NCBI GenBank assembly: GCA_964451255.1
Contig: CAYVHL010000001.1
Coordinates: 1,191,445-1,255,444, forward strand
DNA length: 64,000 bases
Direction: 5' to 3'
Source of the DNA: JAHBTB01 sp964451255
Lineage (GTDB): Bacteria > Armatimonadota > Fimbriimonadia > Fimbriimonadales > Fimbriimonadaceae
In this document: in pieces, positions 43,432-52,284 of the stretch
Layout: every line of letters begins with the position of its first letter
Numbering within the stretch: the stretch's first letter is position 1
Position numbers and translations under genes: made by a program
Notes under the pieces: model-generated
Told to the model about the DNA's origin: nothing
Databases searched by the model: none
What the model saw: the letters and a program-made list of their open reading frames with translations, nothing else

Positions 43432-44283
43432 CTAGGACTTCGCCCACTCCCAGAGTCGGGCGACGTTGGTTTGGTGATGGGTTTCCGCCTCAGGGGTCTC
43501 GACCACGATCATCGTGTCTTCGAATCGCTTGTCTCGCACCAGGCATTGAAAGGCGACCGGGCCGATCTCGCCCTCCCCGAGGTGCTCATGGCGGTCGACC
43601 TTGCTCCCGAGGCCCTTCTTACTGTCGTTGCAGTGGACGACTTTGATCCGGTCGCATCCGACTAGCCTGTCGAACTCGCTGAAGGTCGCTTCGTAGGCTT
43701 CGGGGGTGCGGATGTCGTAGCCCGCCGCGAATACGTGGCAGGTGTCCAGGCAAACGGCTAGGCGTGCTGGGTCGCCGGCCGCCTCGACCAGCCAGGCCAG
43801 ATGTTCGAATTTCCAGTTCAGGGCCGAGCCTTGGCCGGCCGTCGTCTCCATCAGCAAGGTGACGCTTTCAGGGGTGTCGGCCAAGACTTCCTTCGCAGAC
43901 TCCGCGACCGCCCTGAGGGCGTCCGCCTCCTCTTGGTCGTTGGAAGCCCCCATGTGGCTGACCACGTACGGGATCTCGTAAAGGCCGCACCTCTGCATCT
44001 CGCGTTTGAGTCCGTCGACCGCCTTCTCACGCTTGTCTTTGTCCGCCGCCGCGAGGTTGATCAGGTAGCTGTCGTGGCTGACCGTGTGACTTCCCAGCCC
44101 GGTTCTCCTGGCCGACTCGATGAAGGCCTCCGCCATCTCGTCGGTGACCGGCTTGCTCGCCCAGTTGCGCGGGCTGCTGGTGAAGACCTGGACGGCAGTG
44201 CACCCGATGCCCACGCCGTTTTCCAGGGCCTGGGGGAGGCCCTTTCCGGTCGGCATGTGGGCTCCGATGAGCTTGGCGGGCAT
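43432..44283 (-). CDS. nfo: Endonuclease IV (AP endonuclease)
   Basis: A 283-residue Nfo-family enzyme that cuts DNA at abasic sites. It begins IGAHMPTGKGLPQALENGVGIGCTAVQVFTSSPRNW and carries the trinuclear zinc ligands in SHDSYLINLAA, VSHMGASNDQEEAD, LLMETTAGQGSALN, VCLDTCHVFAAGYD, VVHCNDSKKGLGSKVDRHEHLGEG and IVVETPE. All nine metal-binding residues appear present. TAAGAA ends six bases before the ATG (minus strand 44295-44290), with no Shine-Dalgarno. Confidence 0.94.
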   Translation of the reverse strand: MPAKLIGAHMPTGKGLPQALENGVGIGCTAVQVFTSSPRNWASKPVTDEMAEAFIESARRTGLGSHTVSHDSYLINLAAADKDKREKAVDGLKREMQRCGLYEIPYVVSHMGASNDQEEADALRAVAESAKEVLADTPESVTLLMETTAGQGSALNWKFEHLAWLVEAAGDPARLAVCLDTCHVFAAGYDIRTPEAYEATFSEFDRLVGCDRIKVVHCNDSKKGLGSKVDRHEHLGEGEIGPVAFQCLVRDKRFEDTMIVVETPEAETHHQTNVARLWEWAKS

Positions 44284-44334
44284 GTGGCGTTCTTACCTGG
44301 TCCAGGCCCGATGCCAGGTAACCTCACCGCCGAC

Positions 44335-45690
44335 ATGGGCCAGTACCTTGCCTGCTTCAAAGCCTACGACGTCCGTGGCAAGGTGCCGTCGGAACTCGAC
44401 CCCCGGGTCGCGAGGGCGGTCGGCCGCGCCTACGCCAGGCAGACTGGGGCCAAGACGGTCTGCGTCGGCCACGACATCCGGCTGAGCGGCCCGGATCTCG
44501 CCGCCGCCCTGACCGAGGGGTTGAACGAGGAAGGGACCACCGTCGTGGATCTCGGGATGGTCGGCACCGAGATGGTCTACTTCGCCACCGCAGCCTATGG
44601 CTACGACGGCGGAGTCATGATCACCGCCAGCCACAACCCGCCTGAGTACAACGGCATGAAGATGGTCCGTCAGGAAAGCCGTCCGATCAGCGGCGACACC
44701 GGGCTGTATGACATTGAGAAGGACGCTTTTGACATCCTGGAAGGCAAGGTTCCTGCGGGCGCGGGCGCGGCCCGAAACACCACCCGTGATGCTTACCCCG
44801 ACTTCGTGAAGCACTTGCTGGCGGTCTGTCCACCTGAATCCTTGAAGCCTTTCAGAGTGCTGGCCAGTCCGGGCAACGGGGCTGCCGGTGTCGCGATGGA
44901 GGCACTGATGCCTCACGTCCCGCTCCAAGTCACCAAGATGATGTTCGAACCGGACGGGCGGTTCCCGAACGGGGTCCCTAACCCGATCCTCGAGGAAAGC
45001 CGTGGGCCGGTCGTGGAGGCGATGAAGACTGGTAAGTACGACCTGGGCATAGCCTGGGACGGCGACTACGACCGTTGCTTCTTCATCGACGAGCGCGGCG
45101 AGTTCATCGAGGGCTACTACCTGGTCGGCCTTCTCGCACAGTCGATCTTGGACGACAACCCCGGGGCGGCGATCATTTATGACCCCCGACTGACTTGGAA
45201 CACGGTTGAGCTCGTTGCAAAACACGGCGGTCGGCCCGTGATGTGCAAGAGCGGCCACGCCTTTATCAAGGAGAAGATGAGGGCGGAGAACGCCGTCTAC
45301 GGCGGCGAGATGAGCGCCCACCACTACTTCCGGGCGCATTGGTACTGCGACAGCGGGATGATCCCGATGCTCCTCACCCTGCGCCTGATGGCCAAGACCG
45401 GCAAATCCCTTGGGGAACTGGTCGGTGGCATGATGGAGCGGTATCCGTGCTCGGGCGAGATCAACTCGACCGTCGCTGACGTCAAGGCGACGCTCGCGAA
45501 GGTGGAGGCCGCCTATGCCGGCGGCGACAAGAACCACATCGACGGCCTCAGCGTCGAGTTCTCGGATTGGCGGTTCAACTTACGCGGCAGCAACACCGAA
45601 CCGGTCATCCGCCTCAACGTGGAGGCAAGGGGTGACAAGGACCTGCTCCGCGCGAAGACGGAAGAGGTCTTGGCCATGGTTCGGTCCTAG
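44335..45690 (+). CDS. manB: Phosphomannomutase/phosphoglucomutase (alpha-D-phosphohexomutase)
   Basis: A 451-residue enzyme interconverting hexose 1- and 6-phosphates. It opens with ACFKAYDVRGKVPSELD and has the phosphoserine loop MITASHNPPEYNGMK, the Mg loop WDGDYDRCFF, the sugar loop GGEMSAHHYF and the phosphate loop RGSNTEPVIRLN. I start at ATG 44335 because the family begins MxxYLACFKAYD; an ATG at 44311 adds eight residues. It is transcribed away from nfo. The sequence looks closer to ManB/CpsG than GlmM. Not linked to cdaA-cdaR. Confidence 0.9.
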   Translation: MGQYLACFKAYDVRGKVPSELDPRVARAVGRAYARQTGAKTVCVGHDIRLSGPDLAAALTEGLNEEGTTVVDLGMVGTEMVYFATAAYGYDGGVMITASHNPPEYNGMKMVRQESRPISGDTGLYDIEKDAFDILEGKVPAGAGAARNTTRDAYPDFVKHLLAVCPPESLKPFRVLASPGNGAAGVAMEALMPHVPLQVTKMMFEPDGRFPNGVPNPILEESRGPVVEAMKTGKYDLGIAWDGDYDRCFFIDERGEFIEGYYLVGLLAQSILDDNPGAAIIYDPRLTWNTVELVAKHGGRPVMCKSGHAFIKEKMRAENAVYGGEMSAHHYFRAHWYCDSGMIPMLLTLRLMAKTGKSLGELVGGMMERYPCSGEINSTVADVKATLAKVEAAYAGGDKNHIDGLSVEFSDWRFNLRGSNTEPVIRLNVEARGDKDLLRAKTEEVLAMVRS

Positions 45691-45942
45691 TGGGAGTAGG
45701 CCCAAAAGGCCCAGTAGATTCGCTAGGCTAAGGCCGACGCCGGTTCCGATATGCCAATATTCCACACAGGCACGGAGTATCTCCGTCGCCTAAAAGGACG
45801 ACTGACGCAGGAAGCGTCGCTGAGCGACCGCAAAGGGCTTGGCTTCACAGGGAACTTAAGGAAAGTTGTGAGGACCGGGATCCGCAAAGCGGGGATTTAG
45901 CGAAAGCAGGCAGCCAAACGTCGCCCTTGTTTGGAGCCAAAC
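45691..45942 (+). promoter_or_regulatory. Structured leader of the SLH porin gene
   Basis: About 250 bases without a gene. From ~45776 a series of hairpins can form: CGGAG-TAT-CTCCG, GACGC-AGGAA-GCGTC or the overlapping GTCGCT/AGCGAC, AACTT-AAGGA-AAGTT, and CCGC-AAA-GCGG. Immediately before the ATG, GTTTGG and CCAAAC pair, placing the ribosome site GGAG in the hairpin. This suggests a structured, possibly regulatory 5' UTR. It matches no riboswitch consensus that I can recall. Confidence 0.45.
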
Positions 45943-47877
45943 ATGAACCGCATGATGAAGCTCGCTCTGAGCACACTCTTGGGCGTGATGCTGGTCGTAC
46001 CAGCCCTCGCTCAAGATCAATTCCCGGACGTTGTTCCGGATAGTCACTGGGCATACGACGCCGTCGCCAACCTGAAGGGCAAAGTCTTAATCGGCTACCC
46101 CGACGGTAAGTTCCGCGGCGCGCGCGAAATGACCCGCTACGAGTTCGCTGTCGCGATCGACCGTTTGTGGAAGATCTACGACGAGCGCTTTACTGCCATC
46201 GAAGGCCAGATCAAGGCTCTCGAAGGCCGACCGACGGGCGGCGGTGGTGGCACCACGACCGACAACTCCGGCGACATTCAAGAGCTCAAGGATCAACTTG
46301 CGCAACTGAAAGCCGCCGTCGCAGGCATGAAGGACTACTCGGGCGACATCGCCGAGCTCCAGAAGCTTTCGAAGGAGTTTGAGAAGGAGCTCGCTGGCCT
46401 TGGCGTCAACGTCGAGGACATGAAGAAGCAGCTTGCTGACCACGAGGCCCGCCTCAAGGCTCTCGAAGCCTACAAGCCGGCTCTCGAGCTGCACGGCCAG
46501 GCTGACATGCTCATCCTCGCCAGCCACAGCACGGACGGCAACCTGGGCATCCTCCACGGTGGCCAGGTCCTCGGCCAAGACCGGAACACGGGCTTCGCCG
46601 CGGGCATGTCCCGAAACTTCTCGGTACTTCACCAGCTCGCCTTGAACTTCAAGTCGACTAACGAAGGCCCGAAGGTCCAGGGCACCCTCGTCGTCGGTAA
46701 CGTCCTCGACACCCTGGGCTCCTATGGCGCCTATATGCCGGGAACGCAACTGGCGGTCGAAGGCACCACCGACGTCTACCTGCAAGACCTTGCCGTCAAC
46801 TATGACGCCAGCCTCGCGGGCCAGGGCTTCAGCGCCCAGGTCGGTCGTGTGCACACGCAGGTGGGCCACTACCTGTTCCAGCGCGCCGAGTACACCAACG
46901 AGTACTTCAGCAATGACGCTCGTGAGAACGGCGACTACTACTTCGACGGCGGCATCCTCAACTTCAAGTTCGGCAAAGCCAGCTTGAAGATCATGGGCGG
47001 CCGCAACAGCGCGCGCACCAGCACCAACGGCGTCGACCTCAACCCGATCCCGGCCGGTGCAGGCACCGTCGACCAGAACCTGGGCGTCCAGCTCATGTTC
47101 CCGATCGGTTCCATGGGCAGCGTGAACCTGGCCTACCTCTGGTTGGACAGCAACACCCGCACGAACCTCGGCGGCACGACGGGCATCGTCAACCGATTGA
47201 ACGTCTACGGCGGCGAGATCAAGCTGAAGTTCGACAAGATCAAAGTCTACGGCGCGTACTCGAAGTCGCAGATGAACGAGAACAACAGCAGCAGGCTCGA
47301 CAGCGACAACGCCGCTTGGCACGCCCAGGTGACGTATGATGCTGGCAAGTTCCAGATCGGGGGCGGCTTCCGCCGCGTCGAGAAGAACTTCCTTGCTCCT
47401 GGCGACTGGGGTCAGTTCGGAACATGGCAGAAGCCGGTGAACTTTGAAGGGTTCAACCTCATGGCTTCCTATATGCCGAACGACAACCTCACGATCTGGG
47501 GCATGGGCGAGTTCGTCAAGGGCGTCAGCAACACGCCGGGCTTCGGCAACAACGTGTTGGCCGGCGGCTCCGACGACAAGATCGACGACTATGCCATCGG
47601 AGCGGACTTCAAGCTGAACAACATGTTCGACGTGAACCTCAAGTATGAGGACACGGCGTTCAAGTACGGCACGGGTACGCAACCGAAGCAGAAGTGGTAC
47701 ACGGTCGGCGTGGGCTACAACCTGGGCGCGACCAGCCGACTGACCTTCAAGTACATCTTCAGCGATGTCAACAACCAAGGTCGGGCAGGCGGCACGTTCA
47801 ATCCGGGCGGCCTCGGCGGAGCTACATCGGTCTTCAAGGGCGGCCTCTTGGCCACTCAGCTGACTGTCAAGTTCTAA
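45943..47877 (+). CDS. S-layer-homology (SLH) domain porin
   Basis: A 644-residue outer-membrane protein. A signal peptide (ALSTLLGVMLVVPALA-Q) is followed by one SLH domain (FPDVVPDSHWAYDAVANLKGKVLIGYPDGKFRGAREMTRYEFAVAI), a coiled coil of ~90 residues (IQELKDQLAQLKAAVAGM... FEKELAGLGVNVEDMKKQL), and a large beta-barrel with aromatic-girdle strands ending LATQLTVKF. This is the plan of SlpA (Deinococcus), OmpM (Veillonella) and cyanobacterial Som porins, in which the SLH domain tethers the outer membrane to the cell wall. The start is the ATG with GGAG seven bases upstream. Likely a very abundant protein, followed by a strong terminator. Confidence 0.88.
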   Translation: MNRMMKLALSTLLGVMLVVPALAQDQFPDVVPDSHWAYDAVANLKGKVLIGYPDGKFRGAREMTRYEFAVAIDRLWKIYDERFTAIEGQIKALEGRPTGGGGGTTTDNSGDIQELKDQLAQLKAAVAGMKDYSGDIAELQKLSKEFEKELAGLGVNVEDMKKQLADHEARLKALEAYKPALELHGQADMLILASHSTDGNLGILHGGQVLGQDRNTGFAAGMSRNFSVLHQLALNFKSTNEGPKVQGTLVVGNVLDTLGSYGAYMPGTQLAVEGTTDVYLQDLAVNYDASLAGQGFSAQVGRVHTQVGHYLFQRAEYTNEYFSNDARENGDYYFDGGILNFKFGKASLKIMGGRNSARTSTNGVDLNPIPAGAGTVDQNLGVQLMFPIGSMGSVNLAYLWLDSNTRTNLGGTTGIVNRLNVYGGEIKLKFDKIKVYGAYSKSQMNENNSSRLDSDNAAWHAQVTYDAGKFQIGGGFRRVEKNFLAPGDWGQFGTWQKPVNFEGFNLMASYMPNDNLTIWGMGEFVKGVSNTPGFGNNVLAGGSDDKIDDYAIGADFKLNNMFDVNLKYEDTAFKYGTGTQPKQKWYTVGVGYNLGATSRLTFKYIFSDVNNQGRAGGTFNPGGLGGATSVFKGGLLATQLTVKF

Positions 47878-47898
47878 GCTGAAAGGCTAGTCAAGACC

Positions 47899-47931
47899 GA
47901 CGGCCTCGGCGACTTAGTCGCCGGGGCCGTC
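47899..47931 (+). terminator. Strong hairpin terminator after the SLH porin
   Basis: A 15-bp stem with one G-T pair (47899-47913 with 47917-47931) and the loop TTA, followed by TTCTGTCCT. Confidence 0.85.
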
Positions 47932-47986
47932 TTCTGTCCTACCCGCTAGAAACACGTGATACGAGTCTGTCGTCTAAGTAAATGGT

Positions 47987-48424
47987 ATGCAGACCAACAA
48001 AGTTGTCAAAGCCGCTATGATTGGAGGAGCCATCTTCTTCGCGGGTGTAGCTGGAGCGGGACAAATCAAGCAAGTGATCAAAGTCCTCGGAGTAGGGGCT
48101 GTCGTCGATCGTTTTGGTGGCGACATCAACAAAGAATTCAACAAGATCACTGGTCACGAAGACACCAACAAGAGCTACACCAAGGTAGTCCCTATCCTCA
48201 CCGTCGGCCTTGGGTCACGCGGTGCCATCGGGGCTGCCCAGGTCATGGGGTCTAAGTCGAACGTGGAAAAGGTGCGCGCCGTCGCCTCGCCGGAAATCGA
48301 AATGTTTGGAGAGATCCACCTTCGCGCCCTTATCCCGGTGTCGACCACCAATGTGACCGACAGTAAGAACCTCAAGGCCGTCGATGGAGTGGGCGTCAGC
48401 GGCATCGTGGACCTCAAAGTCTAA
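47987..48424 (+). CDS. Small exported hypothetical protein
   Basis: A 145-residue protein with a signal or anchor helix (KVVKAAMIGGAIFFAGVAGAGQ) and a Val/Gly-rich remainder (VVPILTVGLGSRGAIGAAQVMG, IEMFGEIHLRALIPVSTTNVTD). I recognise no family. TAAGTA ends six bases before the ATG, so the mRNA may be leaderless. It lies between the porin terminator and the tricorn gene, on the same strand, and may be its own unit. Confidence 0.6.
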   Translation: MQTNKVVKAAMIGGAIFFAGVAGAGQIKQVIKVLGVGAVVDRFGGDINKEFNKITGHEDTNKSYTKVVPILTVGLGSRGAIGAAQVMGSKSNVEKVRAVASPEIEMFGEIHLRALIPVSTTNVTDSKNLKAVDGVGVSGIVDLKV

Positions 48425-48509
48425 GACGGATCTGCGACGAAGTGGCCGGCGACGCCTGGAATCGCTGGCCACCGCGTCCTTGGCAGAGACAATTGCGACG
48501 CAAATCGAG

Positions 48510-48515
48510 TAGAAC
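48510..48515 (+). promoter_or_regulatory. -10-like element (TAGAAC) before the tricorn gene
   Basis: TAGAAC ends six bases before ATG 48522, the same spacing as at other genes here without a ribosome-binding site. No clear -35. Confidence 0.3.
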
Positions 48516-48521
48516 CTCGTG

Positions 48522-51500
48522 ATGCGACGCCTCGCAGGGTTGGCAGTCGGTCTTGCCGTCTACGTGACCGCCCATGCGAGCGCCGCCATCAAGCGCACCC
48601 AACACCCCGCCGTATCGCCGGACGGCCAGACGATCGCTTTCAGTTGGCAAGGTGATATTTGGACGGTGCCGGTCAAGGGTGGCACGGCCAGTCGCCTGAC
48701 TGTCAACGACGCCACGGAGGACAACCCCGTCTGGACGCCGACCGGTGGTCAGATCGTCTTCACCTCAAACCGGTTTGGCAGTACCGATGTCTTCGTCATG
48801 GCGTCGGACGGCTCAGATGTGCGTCGCGTCACATTTGATAGTTCTAGCGAGATTGTGTCCAGCGTGTCTGCCGACGGGAAGACTCTATATGGGCACACGA
48901 ACGCTTGGGGACGCTCCAACTTGTTTCGGGTGCCGATAAGCGGTGGCGACATGATCCGCCTGACCGGACATCCCCTTGAGACTTGCTTTCAGCCCGCCGT
49001 CTCTGCCGATGGATTGACGGTTCTATATTGCACGCCGGGCGGCGCGACTACTTGGAAGAAGCCTGGCCTCCAAGGCTCACCGACTCCGCACGTATGGGTG
49101 GCTAGGAACGGCGTGCCCCTGACTGCCATGAGGAAGGTCACGGCCTCAGACCACTATGAGATGACTCCGGTTGTCTTGGACAGCCGCCGGTTCCTCGCCA
49201 TCAGCAACCGAAGCGGCGTCCCCAATCTTTGGCTCTTCGGGATGGACGGTCGTGGTAACCAGGTGACTCGGCTTACGGACGGAACTATCAGTTCAGTCTC
49301 GGCCTCTGCCCTTGGGCGCGTGGCCGTGTTCGAACACGATAGTGCGGTGTGGAGCGTTGACTTGGACACTGGTGCGACCTCAGAGGTACGGATCAACGCC
49401 CCCGAGGACTCGCGCCGACCGGCGGTCGCAAAGCTCGTGGTCTCGTCCGGGGTCACCGATTTTGTCGTAGCTCCTGACTCCAAGCGGATACTCATCGAGG
49501 CCCGCGGCGATCTGTTCCTCATCCCTGAAAGCGGGGGCACGACCAGACAGGTGACCGAGAACCCGGCTTACGACGGTTCCCCCTGCTGGTTGGACAGCAA
49601 GACATACGTGTACGTCGCGGCCGGCCCCAAAGCCAAGCGCCGTCTTGTCAGGACGGGTCTAGACGGCAAGGAGAGCGTGCTTTACGAGTCCGATCTCGAC
49701 GCCACGAACCCGACGCTGTCCCCGGACGGCAAGTGGCTGGCCTTTCATCGTGGCGACAGGGAAATCTGTGTCATGTCGACCGAAGGCGGTGACGCCAAGA
49801 CAGTGGCGACAGGTGACTTCAGCGGCACGTACGCCGGTAACCGGCGGTTCAACTGGTCGCCCGACAGCGAATGGCTGGCTGTGACCTCCGACAACGGTCG
49901 CAGCACCGACGTCATGCTGGTCCGACGCGACGGCTCCGAGAAGGTGCTGGTCGGTCGCTTGGCGCGTGGCGAAGGGGCGCCGCAGTTCCTCCCCGACGGG
50001 AGATCGGTTCTGGCGATCGGTACCGAGGGCCTGGACTTCGACGAAGCCCGCAACTCGACAAGCTCCATCTACATCTTTGACCTTACACCCCCCGAGACCA
50101 AGTTCAACCAAGACGACCTTGACACTATCGGCGTCACCAAAAAGAAGGAGGTGAAACCGGTCGTCCGAATCGTCAGACGGGGGCTCGAAGACCGAAAGCG
50201 CAGATTGGTGCGGGATGTCGACTCGTTCTACATCACGGACGACCCCAAGTCCGTCATCGCCGTCAACGCAAGCGGCACCAGCCGCGTCAGCGTCCCCAGC
50301 GGCCAAAGCAGACCGATTGCTAACGTCGGGCGGCTCTCAAACTATAGGGAGTCCAACGGCAAGGCGTTTTTCGTCATGGCCGGGAAGCTCTATTCTCTGC
50401 CGCCAAGGGCAGACTCTCCCGTCCCAGTGGGGTTCTCGGCGACGATACGGGTTGACAATCTGGCAGAGGAAAAGGCCCTCTTCGAAGATGCGTGGCGGGC
50501 ATTGCGCAACCAGTTTTACGATCCCAAGATGCATGGCAAAGACTGGGATCACATTCACGACGTATTCGCCGCGATTGTCCCATCGGTCACCAGCAGAGAT
50601 GATTTCTATAACCTCTTAGGCGAGATGGTCGAGCGATTGGACAGCTCACACCAGGGCGCGACCAGTAGCGACCCCTTCCGGGCGGCGGATCCCGATCTCA
50701 CGTCGTACCTCGGCGTCGAGTGGGATTGGCCTCTGGCAGCGCGTGGTCTCTACCGGGTCGCCCGCGTCTCAGAAGGCACGCCTGCCTCCCTTCCCGACAG
50801 CGAGCTTCATGTCGGGGACGAACTGGTTTCGATCAACGGCGTCGACGTCGGGGCGCAGCACCCGGTCACGCCGCTCCTCAACGATTTGGCTGGCAGGAAG
50901 ACCGTTTTGGTCATCAAGCGCGGATCGACGCGCCTCAACGTGACGATCAAGCCGGCGCCACCCTCTGCCCGCTCGGCCGCCGACATACGCGACTGGGTGT
51001 CCTGGGAGAAGGCCACTGTCGACAGGCTGAGCGGTGGAAAGCTCGCGTATTTTCATATTGCCGCGATGGACGCGCGGAGCCTGGACGACCTCCTTGTGGC
51101 ATTTCGAACTGAACTCGTCGGAAAGAAGGGTTTGATCCTCGACGTCCGATACAACGGCGGCGGCTTTACCAGCCACATTATTTTGAACCTTCTGCGAAAG
51201 GCGACTTGGCTTGAAAGGACTCAGCGCGACGTCCCGGGCGAGTGGGTCAGCGAGAACATCATGCGCGGCGACTCTGTGGAGCTTCCCTGCGCCTGCCTTA
51301 CCAATTGGGCATCCTTCAGCAACGCGGAGATATTCAGCGAAGGATTTCGGCGACTCAAAATCGGCCCCGTCATTGGGGAGCGGACCGGGGGCTACGTTAT
51401 CGGCACCGGCTCCTACCGACTGTGGGACGGCGGCGCCATCCGCATGCCGTCGATAGGTGTCTACACGATGGAGGGCGAGAACCTCGAACACAATGGCCGC

Positions 51501-51602
51501 CGACCCGACATCGAGGTGCCTTTTGATCCCAATGCTTGGGCAGCTGGACGCGATCTTCAGTTGGAGAAGGCCGTCGAGGCCATGCTGAAACATCTGGGCT
51601 GA
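48522..51602 (+). CDS. Tricorn protease homologue (peptidase S41B)
   Basis: A ~1026-residue exported tricorn-type peptidase. After a signal peptide come beta-propeller repeats of the TolB/WD40-like kind (HPAVSPDGQTIAFSWQGDIW, NPVWTPTGGQIVFTSNRFG, continuing to ~620). Then a helical C1 domain carries the catalytic His in LDSSHQG (near 710), followed by a PDZ domain (ADIRDWV preceded by VGDELVSINGVDV), and a C2 domain has the nucleophile region WASFSNAEIFSEGFR (Ser near 932) and GPVIGERTGGYVIG. Archaeal tricorn has Ser-Asp at the nucleophile; here it reads Ser-Asn. Tricorn trims oligopeptides, including products of the proteasome, though this one appears exported. Confidence 0.85.
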   Translation: MRRLAGLAVGLAVYVTAHASAAIKRTQHPAVSPDGQTIAFSWQGDIWTVPVKGGTASRLTVNDATEDNPVWTPTGGQIVFTSNRFGSTDVFVMASDGSDVRRVTFDSSSEIVSSVSADGKTLYGHTNAWGRSNLFRVPISGGDMIRLTGHPLETCFQPAVSADGLTVLYCTPGGATTWKKPGLQGSPTPHVWVARNGVPLTAMRKVTASDHYEMTPVVLDSRRFLAISNRSGVPNLWLFGMDGRGNQVTRLTDGTISSVSASALGRVAVFEHDSAVWSVDLDTGATSEVRINAPEDSRRPAVAKLVVSSGVTDFVVAPDSKRILIEARGDLFLIPESGGTTRQVTENPAYDGSPCWLDSKTYVYVAAGPKAKRRLVRTGLDGKESVLYESDLDATNPTLSPDGKWLAFHRGDREICVMSTEGGDAKTVATGDFSGTYAGNRRFNWSPDSEWLAVTSDNGRSTDVMLVRRDGSEKVLVGRLARGEGAPQFLPDGRSVLAIGTEGLDFDEARNSTSSIYIFDLTPPETKFNQDDLDTIGVTKKKEVKPVVRIVRRGLEDRKRRLVRDVDSFYITDDPKSVIAVNASGTSRVSVPSGQSRPIANVGRLSNYRESNGKAFFVMAGKLYSLPPRADSPVPVGFSATIRVDNLAEEKALFEDAWRALRNQFYDPKMHGKDWDHIHDVFAAIVPSVTSRDDFYNLLGEMVERLDSSHQGATSSDPFRAADPDLTSYLGVEWDWPLAARGLYRVARVSEGTPASLPDSELHVGDELVSINGVDVGAQHPVTPLLNDLAGRKTVLVIKRGSTRLNVTIKPAPPSARSAADIRDWVSWEKATVDRLSGGKLAYFHIAAMDARSLDDLLVAFRTELVGKKGLILDVRYNGGGFTSHIILNLLRKATWLERTQRDVPGEWVSENIMRGDSVELPCACLTNWASFSNAEIFSEGFRRLKIGPVIGERTGGYVIGTGSYRLWDGGAIRMPSIGVYTMEGENLEHNGRRPDIEVPFDPNAWAAGRDLQLEKAVEAMLKHLG

Positions 51603-51627
51603 AGCCTCCCTCCCCGTACGTGTCAGT

Positions 51628-51646
51628 CGCGCCATCTGATGGCGCG
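51628..51646 (+). terminator. Hairpin after the tricorn gene
   Basis: A perfect 8-bp stem CGCGCCAT/ATGGCGCG with the loop CTG, 26 bases after the stop. No T-run. Confidence 0.55.
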
Positions 51647-51760
51647 GCCCTATGACGATGCCTAGGGCCCATAGTCCCCACTTTCGGGGAACAGCAACAT
51701 AATGAGATATGAGTCCGTAATACTCAAGTGACTCACCACTGGTGACTACAAGGAAATCAC

Positions 51761-52225
51761 ATGAAGACAATCGTCCGCCGCGAGCCGTTCACCCATTTCG
51801 ACAACATGGAAGCCATGTTCGACGGCCTGTTCCGTGGCTTTCCGGCCACTTCGCCCGCCAGCAACACAACCATGCCTCTCGACGTCTACGAGAAGGAGGG
51901 CATCGTCTATGTCCGCGCCTCCATGCCGGGCATCGACCCCGAGCACATCGACATCACAGTCGAGAACAACAACCTGACCGTGCGGGGCACAGTCAACCGT
52001 GAGGATGAGATGAAGGATGCCCGTGTCTATCGGCGTGAGATCACCACCGGCGACTTCACCCGGACTGTCCGTCTGGGCGACGGGTTGGATCTAAAGAACA
52101 TCGTCGCCGAGTTCGACCATGGTGTCGTGACCGTCAAGGTGCCAAGGATCCCCGACGAAAAGCCAGAAATCCTGCGCGTGCCGGTCAAGGCCAAGCCGAT
52201 AGACACCGGCAACCTCGACGGCTAG
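51761..52225 (+). CDS. hsp20: Small heat-shock protein Hsp20
   Basis: A 154-residue alpha-crystallin-domain chaperone. The domain (about 40-140) has DVYEKEGIVYVRASMPGIDPEHIDITVENNNLTVRG, YRREITTGDFTRTVRL and the closing FDHGVVTVKVPRIP with the Gly-Val-x-Val-Pro-like pattern. The N-terminus (EPFTHFDNMEAMFDGLFRGF) is the usual oligomerisation segment. AAGGA precedes the ATG. I searched upstream for a CIRCE inverted repeat and did not find one; only a short GTGA-rich repeat is seen near 51728-51750. Confidence 0.92.
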   Translation: MKTIVRREPFTHFDNMEAMFDGLFRGFPATSPASNTTMPLDVYEKEGIVYVRASMPGIDPEHIDITVENNNLTVRGTVNREDEMKDARVYRREITTGDFTRTVRLGDGLDLKNIVAEFDHGVVTVKVPRIPDEKPEILRVPVKAKPIDTGNLDG

Positions 52226-52251
52226 TGTCCAGCATACGCCCCAATAGTGGT

Positions 52252-52275
52252 GGCCCCCGGATGACCTCGGGGGCC
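52252..52275. terminator. Bidirectional hairpin terminator
   Basis: A perfect 8-bp stem GGCCCCCG (52252-52259) and CGGGGGCC (52268-52275), between the stops of hsp20 and the convergent oxidoreductase gene. Confidence 0.65.
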
Positions 52276-52284
52276 GTGGCCCTC

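Noticed and set aside
51603..51760. CIRCE or other heat-shock operator before hsp20
   Set aside because: No TTAGCACTC-N9-GAGTGCTAA-like repeat is present; only short GTGA repeats are seen.
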